Origin: a virus | Length of the DNA stretch: 27,925 nt | IMG/VR virus record: IMGVR_UViG_3300009314_000072 | Location: 1 to 27,925 of that record | Reading direction: 5' to 3' (one strand) | Shown here: piece after piece, positions 19,307 through 27,612 of the stretch | Position numbering within the stretch: position 1 is the first letter of the stretch | How the letters are laid out: every line of letters begins with the position of its first letter | Program-made: the position numbers and the translations under genes | The notes under the pieces: generated by a model | Seen by the model: only the letters and a program-made list of their open reading frames with translations | What the model was told of the DNA's origin: nothing | The model's database searches: none

Positions 19307-21862
19307 TTATTTTATTTCCTCCATTTCTGCCCAGTTCCCATCTATTTCACTTTGCTCAAATTCTACTACCAAAGAAACAATGATCCAGTCCCAATGCTCC
19401 CTTATATCCTCAGTCATTACCTTTTCCATCTTCTCCATAATTATTTCTTGTTCAGTAGGAACCATATCAAACATAATTGAATCATAAATCTGGTTATTTG
19501 TAACCGATTCTAATTTCTCCTTTTTCCTCCAATCATTCAACTGAATCAAATCCCACAAAATACAATGATAAGCAGTCCCTTGTACACTTGTATTCAATAT
19601 CTTGTTCTTCTTTAAATACCCACCTCTACGAAACCCAAGGAATGATTCCACATACCCATTCCTATTATAAAATTGGATTTCTTTTTCCTGCCATTCTCTC
19701 ACTACTCCAAACCTATCCCAGAACCATTTCTCTACACTTCTTACATGAGCTTCAAAATCCTTGTAATCCTTTATTCCATTATCTCTCAAATGGTCATCTA
19801 CTAAAGTTCCATCTTCTAAACATAGTCCATCAATATCACTCCATAAATTATCAGCTACTTGCTTATACCATGATCCATAAAATTCAGGGAATACATAACC
19901 ACTCTTACTAATAAATCTTAGCTTTGTAGTCACATCTTTAGAATCAAGAAAAAATATCTCTGCTGCCACATCTCTATGCATATCAGTGGAAGGATCATTT
20001 ATATAATCCACCAAAACCGGATCATGAGAATAGCAAGCTAAAATCCTTACCTCCAAGCTCCCATAATCACCCTCTAATAATTTGTTCCCCTTACTTGGAA
20101 TTATACCTCTCCTGATAATCTTCATTGCATTTTCATCCTTCTTTGGAGCATTATAAAGATTAGGATGATCACAACTTGGCCTCCCTGTTCTGGCTATATG
20201 AAGATTCACATTAGGGTTCACTTTCCCTCTTATACACTCCCTGGTATACTGAGCGATATAAGTATTACTTAATTTCCTTAATTTTCTAAAAGCAAGTAGA
20301 TCATTTGTCAAAGGAATATCATGCTGGATTAAAGTTTCTTCATCAACAGAAGCTTGTCTCTTTTTAGCTGTCTCTTTAATTACCTTTTTGCCCAACACAT
20401 CATAGACCAATGTCCTCAAATCCTTATCAGATACCCATATCTTATCATTCCTAATTTCAATTCCTAACTCCCTGCCAATCTCCTTCTTGAATTTCTTAGC
20501 TTCCTTGCTCTGCTTCATCTCAAGAAATAAATCATTCATTTCTTTGTCTAATCTCTTTTGCTCTGACTCATAATACTTTTTATCAATTGGAATACCAGCA
20601 CTCTCCACATCCATATAAGCGAGATTTCCCTGGTGAAATAAAGTGTTTATTTTTCTTAACCAGAGGTTTCTATTTATCATTTTCTCTTGCTTCTCTCTTA
20701 GCTTTCTTTCGATCAGAGCATCCATTCCACCATATAATAATAATTTATCTAATGGAGCTTCTTCCATCTTATTGAACCCATTTTTATCCACTGAATTCTT
20801 ATATTGATTTATCTCATTATCATATCCTTCAACCCCAAAATGAATATATGCCTGGAAGTCCAATGAACAAAATTTCCTTCTACCTGCTTCAATCAAATGA
20901 GCAGTGTTCATCGTATCATGAATCCACCCTTTACATTCAGTCCCCAATACATTCCTATTCCATCCCTCCTCAAATTTGGTATTTTGAGCAGACTTCCAAA
21001 TATTCTCATCCTGCAAAACTTCAATCCACTTCTCCTTTACTCCTTCCCTGAAAGCAAAAGAATATGTCCCAGATTCAATGGATACAGCACAACTGATTAT
21101 CTTGGCTCCTCTTTTCCTGGAGTCCAAGCAATTAGTTTCATAATCATAATCCACCACCTTACTGCATCCATTCAAAATATCATCCAATAATAAATTGGTT
21201 TCTTCTTCAGTACTAATGATTCTAATTAATTTTTCCCACTCCTCAAATACAGGAGGCTCTTTATTTAGACAAGAAACGGCCCATTTCAAATCCCTATCAA
21301 ATAGATTCTCCAATCCCTCATCCTTATTATGAAGAAGCATTGATGGGTGGTAAAGTGGAATGATCCAGGCATTTGCTCTCTTATCTGGAATGCAGAGCTT
21401 TCTCCAAATCCCAATACCTGTTTCATATCCTCTACCAAAGTAAAAGGATGAAACTGCTTTTTCTCCCAACAGGAAAATGAAATCAGGTTTCAATTCCTCA
21501 ATTACTTTCATCACCCTCGGATGACAGCACCGGATCTCCTTCATTTCAGGGGTCCTATTATTTCCCTTCTCATTTGTAGGTCTGCAATTGACGGCATTTA
21601 TTTTATAGCAATCCTCATTCATTTCAATGCCATTATTCAGTAATTTGCTTTCTAACAATTGACCAGTTTGGCCCACAAATTGATCGTTTTCCAAGTCCTC
21701 ATTGTATCCTGGACCTTCGCCCAATAAAAGCAGCTTTCTTTTCCCTTTGCCATGATAGGTCATCTTGGGGGAATTGACTTCTTTGTAAAGACCACATTCA
21801 TCACACCCAGAGACTGTCTTGTCTGTTCCCCCAACTTCTTCTTTTGTAAAAAATCCTATCAT
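19307..21862 (-). CDS. Uracil-DNA glycosylase / 3'-5' exonuclease / DNA polymerase I fusion
   Basis: 851 residues. Residues ~15-200 are a family-4-like UDG: Cys20/Cys23 (GCDECGLYKEV), LGEGPGYNEDLE (47-58), NAVNCRPTNEKGNNRTP (89-105), more Cys at 112/113 for the 4Fe-4S site, and the catalytic-loop YHPSML (171-176). The 3'-5' exonuclease has D240/E242 (DYDYETN), N294-x3-E298 and Y377-x3-D381. The polymerase has motif A GDYGSLEVRI (D599), motif B LRFISKSGYVFPEFYG (~648-663) and motif C IYDSIMFD (D794). It is the replicative polymerase, expected to scan or excise uracil ahead of or behind synthesis. The 5'-3' exonuclease domain is absent. Confidence 0.93.
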   Translation of the reverse strand: MIGFFTKEEVGGTDKTVSGCDECGLYKEVNSPKMTYHGKGKRKLLLLGEGPGYNEDLENDQFVGQTGQLLESKLLNNGIEMNEDCYKINAVNCRPTNEKGNNRTPEMKEIRCCHPRVMKVIEELKPDFIFLLGEKAVSSFYFGRGYETGIGIWRKLCIPDKRANAWIIPLYHPSMLLHNKDEGLENLFDRDLKWAVSCLNKEPPVFEEWEKLIRIISTEEETNLLLDDILNGCSKVVDYDYETNCLDSRKRGAKIISCAVSIESGTYSFAFREGVKEKWIEVLQDENIWKSAQNTKFEEGWNRNVLGTECKGWIHDTMNTAHLIEAGRRKFCSLDFQAYIHFGVEGYDNEINQYKNSVDKNGFNKMEEAPLDKLLLYGGMDALIERKLREKQEKMINRNLWLRKINTLFHQGNLAYMDVESAGIPIDKKYYESEQKRLDKEMNDLFLEMKQSKEAKKFKKEIGRELGIEIRNDKIWVSDKDLRTLVYDVLGKKVIKETAKKRQASVDEETLIQHDIPLTNDLLAFRKLRKLSNTYIAQYTRECIRGKVNPNVNLHIARTGRPSCDHPNLYNAPKKDENAMKIIRRGIIPSKGNKLLEGDYGSLEVRILACYSHDPVLVDYINDPSTDMHRDVAAEIFFLDSKDVTTKLRFISKSGYVFPEFYGSWYKQVADNLWSDIDGLCLEDGTLVDDHLRDNGIKDYKDFEAHVRSVEKWFWDRFGVVREWQEKEIQFYNRNGYVESFLGFRRGGYLKKNKILNTSVQGTAYHCILWDLIQLNDWRKKEKLESVTNNQIYDSIMFDMVPTEQEIIMEKMEKVMTEDIREHWDWIIVSLVVEFEQSEIDGNWAEMEEIK

Positions 21863-22104
21863 TTGTTGTACAGATCCAATATAAATCTTATTGCCGTAGT
21901 TGCTACCTGAATAGCTTCTTGTCTCATTTCACCACTTGCATATATTGATTTAGATTCCTTTATTTTATCCCAAAGTTCATCTAATTCTTCTTTTATAACC
22001 CCATATCCTTCATGAGTAGAATGAAAATTATGATAACTTTCTTGAGCTTTTAATAATTCACTATGTATATCTAAAACAATGTCTTCAAAATCAGTTAGTT
22101 CCAT
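21859..22104 (-). CDS. MazG-like nucleotide pyrophosphohydrolase family protein
   Basis: 81 residues. The helix HEGYGVIKEELDELWDKIKE carries an EELDE block, and the second helix (MRQEAIQVATTAIRFILDL) has the E...D of a MazG-type metal site. It is a single short four-helix unit, less than a full MazG, as in many phages. A role in removing aberrant dNTPs or in ppGpp/nucleotide control is possible; some phage members are inactive. The ATG overlaps the previous gene by 14 bases and the stop overlaps the polymerase start. Confidence 0.75.
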   Translation of the reverse strand: MELTDFEDIVLDIHSELLKAQESYHNFHSTHEGYGVIKEELDELWDKIKESKSIYASGEMRQEAIQVATTAIRFILDLYNK

Positions 22105-24568
22105 TTACTATTCTCCTATTCAAACCCAAACTTCTTTTATTCTTTCTTTCTTCTTGTGCAATATAATCAACTGATACTTTGAAATATTCTGGCTTTAATT
22201 CCAATCCTAAATATTTTCTTCCTAATTCCATTGATATAACCCCAGTCGATCCTATTCCGGAAAACGGATCAAGTACTAAATCATTCTCATTTGAATACAA
22301 TTTTATAAAACGTCTTATTACTTCTAATTGCAATGGACAAATATGCTTTCCATCTTCATCACTTTTTGCCACTTTAGTATTCAACGTATCTGTTTCCCTT
22401 ATATCTGTCCAACATCCTGAAGCATAATCAATCCAATCATCAGAAGTCATCTCTCCACTTTCAAAAGCTTTTATTGGAATCTCACTTTCTCCAGGCTTTG
22501 CAAAAATTAATACATAATCATTATAACAAGGAATGCACTTTCCTGAATCTTTTTTAAACCCCCCCATAGACAATCCTGGAACATGATAAACAATGCTTTT
22601 TGCTTGTTGATTTTTCTTTATTGCTACTTCTCCTTTTGTCTGAAATCCCAAGCCATTCATAGTTTCAATTATAATTCCTCTGAAATCTCTCATTCCAATA
22701 TACCCACATTTAACTTTTAACATTGGCAATTGTGCAACATGAACACAAATCTTTCTTCCAGGTTTCATTACTTTATAAAGACGTTCCGCAAAAAATCTAT
22801 AATTTAATGTGAATTCATCATCATTCCCCACATTCCCCATATCTGCAATATCAGATGAATAAGTAAAAAGTGATGCAAATGGAGGAGAAAATATACAGAA
22901 GTCAATTGAGTTTTCTTCTGTATTCTCTAACTCATAAATATTATCCCCATTAATCAATTTATAATTATCAGTTTCTACAATATCATGACGTTCACTTTTT
23001 TTCACATATTCCACTTTGATCTCCTTATTTACAAAATCCTTTAGCTCATCCACAAGATTTCCTTTGTAAAGATTTTCCTGAAATGCAGCATCCTTTTCCC
23101 ACATATCCTTTTTTCTTAACACATTCCTATACATTGGCTCCTCAAAAGAAGTGACTGGAATATAAATCTTCACCTGTTGCTTATTCCCATATCTGTAAAC
23201 CCTTCTCAATGCTTGATAATACTGTTCATAGCTATCATTTAACCCCGAAAATATTACAACAGAGCAGTTTTGAAAGTTCATCCCAAAACCTAACAATCTG
23301 GACTTAGAAATCAAAACATCTAATTTTCCACTTTTGAAATCTTTTATTATTTCTAATCTCTTTTCCGAATTTACTTTTCCGGTAAGATTAAATACACTTC
23401 TTTCTTTTTCAATTAAAGCCCTTAGTATTTCTCCCTCAGTATCATAATTTGTCCATATTATTATTTGTTCATCTTCGTGTTTCATAACAAGATCAAATAT
23501 TAATTGGGGCTTATTCGATTCTATAAATCTTGTTTCTTCTCCATAAAGAAAACCTTTTGATATCTGACTAAATTTAGTCCTATTTGTTATCCCATCTAAT
23601 TTAGCAATCAAACCAAATGAATGATCATCTTTCAACTCTGCTATAATAGCTTGTTGTTCCAAAGTCAATTTAACAGGTTTTTCTTTTATAATAGGAGTTG
23701 GAATATCCTTTAAGTTATCTTCAAAACCATAGTTCTTTGGATCTCTTAGAAATATAGAAAACGATGCAAGATAACGATAAAAAGAATTAACAGCATGAGG
23801 TTTCAATATCCAACCTGGAGCAACATAAGTGAAAAACCTTGAAAAGAATTCCATAAATGTTCTAACTTGATCAAGAAAAAGTGCATGATTTGCATATTCT
23901 TCTCTGTCATTTGGTGCAGGAGTAGCAGTACAACATAATTTCCATTCAATTCCCTTCGATGCGTTAATCAAATTTGTCTTAATTACTCCATGCCTACTTT
24001 TCATTATAGAACTTTCATCTAATACAATAGCTCCAATCTTCCCATTAAAATCAATTGGATTTCTAAAAAGATCGTAATTGACTATTCCAATTCTATCTTT
24101 TTCATTCAACCATTTATTAAAACCAACAGAATGAATATTAATCAATTCTTTCTTATCATAAAATTTGGTTTGTTCCTCTCTTGTTTGCTCTAATATCATT
24201 AACGGGGAAACAATAAGAATTTTCATATTTTTCGGAATTAACTTTCTTACTTTTTCAATCCATTCTAAAAAACAAAAAGTTTTCCCAAGCCCACAGTCGG
24301 CAAAAATAGCATATTTCCTTTTCAATAATGCAAGCTTGACTATGAACTTCTGATAGTCAAACATTTGCTCATTGAACTCCCAATCTTCTCTTACTTTTCC
24401 ATTATTCCCAACTCCTATCATAGATAAGAACATAGAATTTACAATGAAAGAATTCCCTTTAACTTCATAAGATGGAAGTTGTTTGATCTTTAAAAACCAC
24501 TCATATTCTTTTAGTGATAAATCCTCTAATACTAATTCCGATGTATAGTCACCTTCTATCTTTTTCAT
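22091..24568 (-). CDS. SF2 (SNF2-like) helicase fused to a DNA methyltransferase
   Basis: 825 residues. The N-terminal part is a superfamily 2 ATPase: Walker A DCGLGKT (91-97), motif II DESS (184-187), motif III TATPAPND (214-221) and motifs V/VI in LGFGMNFQNCSVVIFSG then YEQYYQALRRVYRYG. The C-terminal part is a beta-class (permuted) methyltransferase: catalytic SPPF (561-564), then DPFSGIGSTG (767-776, AdoMet binding) and LGLELKPEYF. SPPF is usual for N4-cytosine enzymes, whereas N6-adenine enzymes use DPPY. The fusion suggests modification coupled to DNA translocation. It overlaps the clamp gene by 4 bases. Confidence 0.92.
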   Translation of the reverse strand: MKKIEGDYTSELVLEDLSLKEYEWFLKIKQLPSYEVKGNSFIVNSMFLSMIGVGNNGKVREDWEFNEQMFDYQKFIVKLALLKRKYAIFADCGLGKTFCFLEWIEKVRKLIPKNMKILIVSPLMILEQTREEQTKFYDKKELINIHSVGFNKWLNEKDRIGIVNYDLFRNPIDFNGKIGAIVLDESSIMKSRHGVIKTNLINASKGIEWKLCCTATPAPNDREEYANHALFLDQVRTFMEFFSRFFTYVAPGWILKPHAVNSFYRYLASFSIFLRDPKNYGFEDNLKDIPTPIIKEKPVKLTLEQQAIIAELKDDHSFGLIAKLDGITNRTKFSQISKGFLYGEETRFIESNKPQLIFDLVMKHEDEQIIIWTNYDTEGEILRALIEKERSVFNLTGKVNSEKRLEIIKDFKSGKLDVLISKSRLLGFGMNFQNCSVVIFSGLNDSYEQYYQALRRVYRYGNKQQVKIYIPVTSFEEPMYRNVLRKKDMWEKDAAFQENLYKGNLVDELKDFVNKEIKVEYVKKSERHDIVETDNYKLINGDNIYELENTEENSIDFCIFSPPFASLFTYSSDIADMGNVGNDDEFTLNYRFFAERLYKVMKPGRKICVHVAQLPMLKVKCGYIGMRDFRGIIIETMNGLGFQTKGEVAIKKNQQAKSIVYHVPGLSMGGFKKDSGKCIPCYNDYVLIFAKPGESEIPIKAFESGEMTSDDWIDYASGCWTDIRETDTLNTKVAKSDEDGKHICPLQLEVIRRFIKLYSNENDLVLDPFSGIGSTGVISMELGRKYLGLELKPEYFKVSVDYIAQEERKNKRSLGLNRRIVNGTN

Positions 24569-25692
24569 TTATCCACCAATCTTATAGGCATTAGTAATAA
24601 TTTATAATCTGCTTTACTTTTAGATAATCCAAATCCAATTTCTTTAACAATAGGTAAAAACAAAACTGGCCGCACAGGCGTATTAAATTTCATAAGTACT
24701 TTTTCAGAATCAATGTGATTTAATATTTCTAAAACATAATTCCGATTAAATCCAAATTCAATCTTTTCTCCAAAATATTCACAACTATCTAAATTAACTA
24801 TTCCATCAAATGATTCCTCAGAAACAGAAAAAGAACATTTACTATCATCTAATAACAATCTTATTTTGCATTCTTTATTTATTCTAACACTTTGCAATTT
24901 AGTTATAAATTCTTTTCTATTGAAAATAAATTCAGAACTAAATTCTTTCGGAATTACTCTTTGATAATCAGGATATTGACCTTCAACTACTCTTGAATAC
25001 AAAGATATATTATCAAAAGAAAACCCAGTAACTTCTTCCCCAAAAAATATTTTAACATTGGTTCTTATTTTCTTGCATTTCTTAACAAAGAAATCTGATA
25101 CTAATTTTGAAACTATTGTCCCTATCTCAAATTCACTTTCAAATGGATAGTATTCTGCAACCCCTAATCTATGCCCATCAGTTGCTACTACCTTAAAATT
25201 ACGATCTTTAACATCAAAATAAACTCCCATCATTGTAGGTCTTAAATACTCATCAGAAACAGCAAATGACGTTCTAAAAAGCATATCAAAAAGAATAGAG
25301 CAAGGAATTTCTAATGATTTACAATCAGAAATTTCAGGTTTTCCAGGATAATTATCTTTATCTAAACAAGAAAAATCATATTTATCATTTTCTAAAATAA
25401 TTGTAAATTTATATTCTTCCAAATCAAAATCAATATCAATAGACTTTGTTCCTTTTAAAACTTTCAACACATCAAAAGGGTTCACTATAAAACTAAACTC
25501 AGAAACATCGGATATTAAATTATTATATTTAATACAAATAGAATAATCATTCAAGTTTGTAGAAAAAACACTAAAAACCCCATCTGCATATTCTAAAAAA
25601 ACATTGCTTAAAATAGGTAAAGTAGAATTCTTAGGAGTAAAAAAACTTGCCCTTTCAAGCATTTCTATAAAATCTTTTCTGTTAATTTTCAT
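24565..25692 (-). CDS. dnaN: DNA polymerase sliding clamp (bacterial beta-clamp type)
   Basis: 375 residues, the usual beta-clamp length, enough for three domains. Diagnostic segments are NSTLPILSNVFLEY (~22-35), YLRPTMMGVYFDV, VVATDGHRLGVAEY, VEGQYPDYQRVIP and the C-terminal LLLMPIRL. It forms a ring that tethers the polymerase to DNA. It is preceded by a second, divergent clamp-like gene with two bases between them. Both clamp genes end in VDK followed by TGA. Confidence 0.93.
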   Translation of the reverse strand: MKINRKDFIEMLERASFFTPKNSTLPILSNVFLEYADGVFSVFSTNLNDYSICIKYNNLISDVSEFSFIVNPFDVLKVLKGTKSIDIDFDLEEYKFTIILENDKYDFSCLDKDNYPGKPEISDCKSLEIPCSILFDMLFRTSFAVSDEYLRPTMMGVYFDVKDRNFKVVATDGHRLGVAEYYPFESEFEIGTIVSKLVSDFFVKKCKKIRTNVKIFFGEEVTGFSFDNISLYSRVVEGQYPDYQRVIPKEFSSEFIFNRKEFITKLQSVRINKECKIRLLLDDSKCSFSVSEESFDGIVNLDSCEYFGEKIEFGFNRNYVLEILNHIDSEKVLMKFNTPVRPVLFLPIVKEIGFGLSKSKADYKLLLMPIRLVDK

Positions 25693-25693
25693 A

Positions 25694-26767
25694 TCATTTA
25701 TCCACCGTAGCTATTATGTGTTTGAAATCACCTGAATCAAAAAGCACTGAACTTCCTTTATAATAGAATGATTTGTTTTTCTCCAATACAGATTTCAAAA
25801 AGCTTGCAGAAATCATCAGTTTAAAATCTTCTGGCAAGCTGTCTTTTTCAATCTTCAATTTATCCTTAATACTTCCAAAATCCCTTTCCCCCTTAACAAC
25901 CAACTTACCCCTAAATACTTCCAAGCTAATATATGAGAAAGTGCCTAATTTCTCAAATGCCATAACATCAACTCGATCAAGAGATTTTGATAATTCATCC
26001 GGGAAACTATATTCATCACCAGAAACTTCAAAAAACTCTTTAATCTTTTCACTTGGAAATTCCCCTTCAATTAATCTTGAACTAAAAATTACATTTTCCT
26101 CATTCCTAAAATGCACCCAAGATTCATTAATTCCATATTCTTTTATGTCTTCAAATTTGATCAATTCATTCAAAGCTTCCAATGGCAAAATAAAAGAATC
26201 CATTTTCTTATCCATTTCAAACCAGGAAGCTCTATAATTATCTGAGGAAATAATATCATTTCCCCCAATGAAAAGCCCACAAAGCACCCCCAACGATACA
26301 TCAGATGATACAGAGAATAGACATTTAGAAATACCAGTTATGAAATCCTTTGGAACTTTCTTCCATTCAATAGCATCTATTCCCAAAGATTCTATCAAAG
26401 ATGTAATCTGAGATTCAATAAGATTCATTTTTAATTCTGTGATATCATCTCTTACAATTAAAGCAGAACGTGTAACTGAGACAGGAGCTCCTTCTGGAAA
26501 AGTATGCAAATTATCAGCGATGCCTGTATCACTTTTCAATTCCATTTCGATTTCATCACTTTTCATTTTTTGCAACACTTTAAAAAATTCATTGGCTTTG
26601 ATCGAACAATTGATTTCTGATTTGAATGGATAAGAAATTGATATTGTATCACTGTATGTTCTTATCCAATCCTTGTCAAATAGAAATGAATCTGCACCAG
26701 GAATCATATCTTTTCCTACTCCTGGAATGACCTGCTTTAACGCTTTTAGTAATTCTTGCTTTTTCAT
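25694..26767 (-). CDS. Divergent beta-clamp-like protein
   Basis: 357 residues. It begins MKKQELLKALKQVIPGVG and has clamp-like features: SDTISISYPFKSEINCSIKA near residue 45, SSRLIEGEFPSE (like the bacterial 'EGqYPDY' strand) and a C-terminal FLKSVLEKNKSFYYKGS then FKHIIATVDK. It lacks the 'TDGHRL' block and the 'MPMRL' C terminus of a true beta clamp. I infer a second processivity or clamp-like subunit from the order of these patterns and its position next to the canonical clamp. GGAGG lies in a 33-bp repeat over the start. Confidence 0.75.
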   Translation of the reverse strand: MKKQELLKALKQVIPGVGKDMIPGADSFLFDKDWIRTYSDTISISYPFKSEINCSIKANEFFKVLQKMKSDEIEMELKSDTGIADNLHTFPEGAPVSVTRSALIVRDDITELKMNLIESQITSLIESLGIDAIEWKKVPKDFITGISKCLFSVSSDVSLGVLCGLFIGGNDIISSDNYRASWFEMDKKMDSFILPLEALNELIKFEDIKEYGINESWVHFRNEENVIFSSRLIEGEFPSEKIKEFFEVSGDEYSFPDELSKSLDRVDVMAFEKLGTFSYISLEVFRGKLVVKGERDFGSIKDKLKIEKDSLPEDFKLMISASFLKSVLEKNKSFYYKGSSVLFDSGDFKHIIATVDK

Positions 26768-26783
26768 TTGTCCTCCATTTTAT
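26751..26783. repeat. 33-bp direct repeat, left copy
   Basis: Identical to 27580-27612, 829 bp away. On the minus strand it contains the last codons of the C5 methyltransferase (KMEDK), its stop, GGAGG and the start of the next gene (MKKQE). The same content is found in the other copy. Confidence 0.95.
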
Positions 26784-27489
26784 CAATTTCCTTTATTGCT
26801 TGCATGATGACCTGGGCAACTTGTGGCACAATTGCATTTCCTAATGCTCTAAGTCTGTCCACCCTATCGGATACCCCATCAGATGTTCTATCCATTCTGG
26901 ATTCAGGTAATATCCTATCATTTTTGAATCTTTTTCCCGAAAAGCTTTGATAGTATCGTGATTTGTAAATGGAGTTATTTTCCCCTTGTATATTACCATT
27001 TGCGCCGTAGGAGTTGGCCACAATCCATATTCTATCCCTCCTGTGTTCTGCCCCCACCCCACAAGCTGGTATAATGTACGCTTGCGTTTCGTACCCCGCA
27101 CTTTCCATTTGAGAAATAATATCGTCGAGTGCCAATTCGATGATTCCAACAACATTTTCCCCAACAACCCACCTGGGGTTAGTTTCGGTAATAATACGGA
27201 ACATTTCTTCCCAGAGATAACGGTCATCTTCTTTGCCCTTCCGCTTCCCGGCAGAACTAAAAGGCTGGCAAGGGAATCCCCCTGTAATAATGTCGATTGC
27301 CTCAAATTGATTACCTTTCAAATTAAATATGTCATCATATATAGGTACATTAGGCCAATGCTTATTAAGTACCTTTTGGCAAAAATCATCCTGCTCACAA
27401 AAACCTACAATGTCAAGTTCATTACCCCATACCCATTGAGCAGCAAGACTAAACCCACCAATGCCAGAAAATAAATCCAACATTCTCAT
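26764..27489 (-). CDS. dcm: DNA cytosine-C5 methyltransferase
   Basis: 241 residues. Motif I MLDLFSGIGGFS (3-14), motif IV with catalytic C74 in GGFPCQPFSSAGKR (70-83), motif VI GENVVGI (110-116), motif VIII HRRDRIWIVAN, and motif X RALGNAIVP near the end. The part between motifs VIII and X, which holds target recognition, is only about 50 residues, much shorter than usual, so specificity may be relaxed or set by a partner. It probably protects phage DNA against restriction. ATG 27489 overlaps the previous stop. Confidence 0.93.
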   Translation of the reverse strand: MRMLDLFSGIGGFSLAAQWVWGNELDIVGFCEQDDFCQKVLNKHWPNVPIYDDIFNLKGNQFEAIDIITGGFPCQPFSSAGKRKGKEDDRYLWEEMFRIITETNPRWVVGENVVGIIELALDDIISQMESAGYETQAYIIPACGVGAEHRRDRIWIVANSYGANGNIQGENNSIYKSRYYQSFSGKRFKNDRILPESRMDRTSDGVSDRVDRLRALGNAIVPQVAQVIMQAIKEIDKMEDK

Positions 27490-27596
27490 TTGTTTTCTTT
27501 CTTTAATTTTCCTTTATACCAACTAATACAAGTAGCTGTTGTATTAGCTCCATCAAATTCCTTTCTAACTAATTCAGCAAATTCTTGCTTTTTCAT
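27486..27596 (-). CDS. 36-residue protein between the two methyltransferases
   Basis: From ATG 27596 (GGAGGACAA before it) to TGA 27486, both ends overlapping neighbours by ATGA. It reads KKQEFAELVRKEFDGANTTA then TCISWYKGKLKKENK. The 'fvkkefp.AnTT..ciaWYkskl' pattern is one I associate with small phage and restriction-modification-linked peptides. It may be a DNA-binding micropeptide or accessory to a methyltransferase. Its start is duplicated at the clamp-like gene by the direct repeat. Confidence 0.65.
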   Translation of the reverse strand: MKKQEFAELVRKEFDGANTTATCISWYKGKLKKENK

Positions 27597-27612
27597 TTGT
27601 CCTCCATTTTAT
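27580..27612. repeat. 33-bp direct repeat, right copy
   Basis: Identical to 26751-26783. It covers the end of the upstream methyltransferase (KMEDK-stop) and the start of the 36-residue gene (MKKQE). Confidence 0.95.

Noticed and set aside
26841-27305. A 154-residue minus-strand frame inside the cytosine methyltransferase gene.
   Set aside because: It is a shadow frame of the methyltransferase, whose motifs are all in the other frame.
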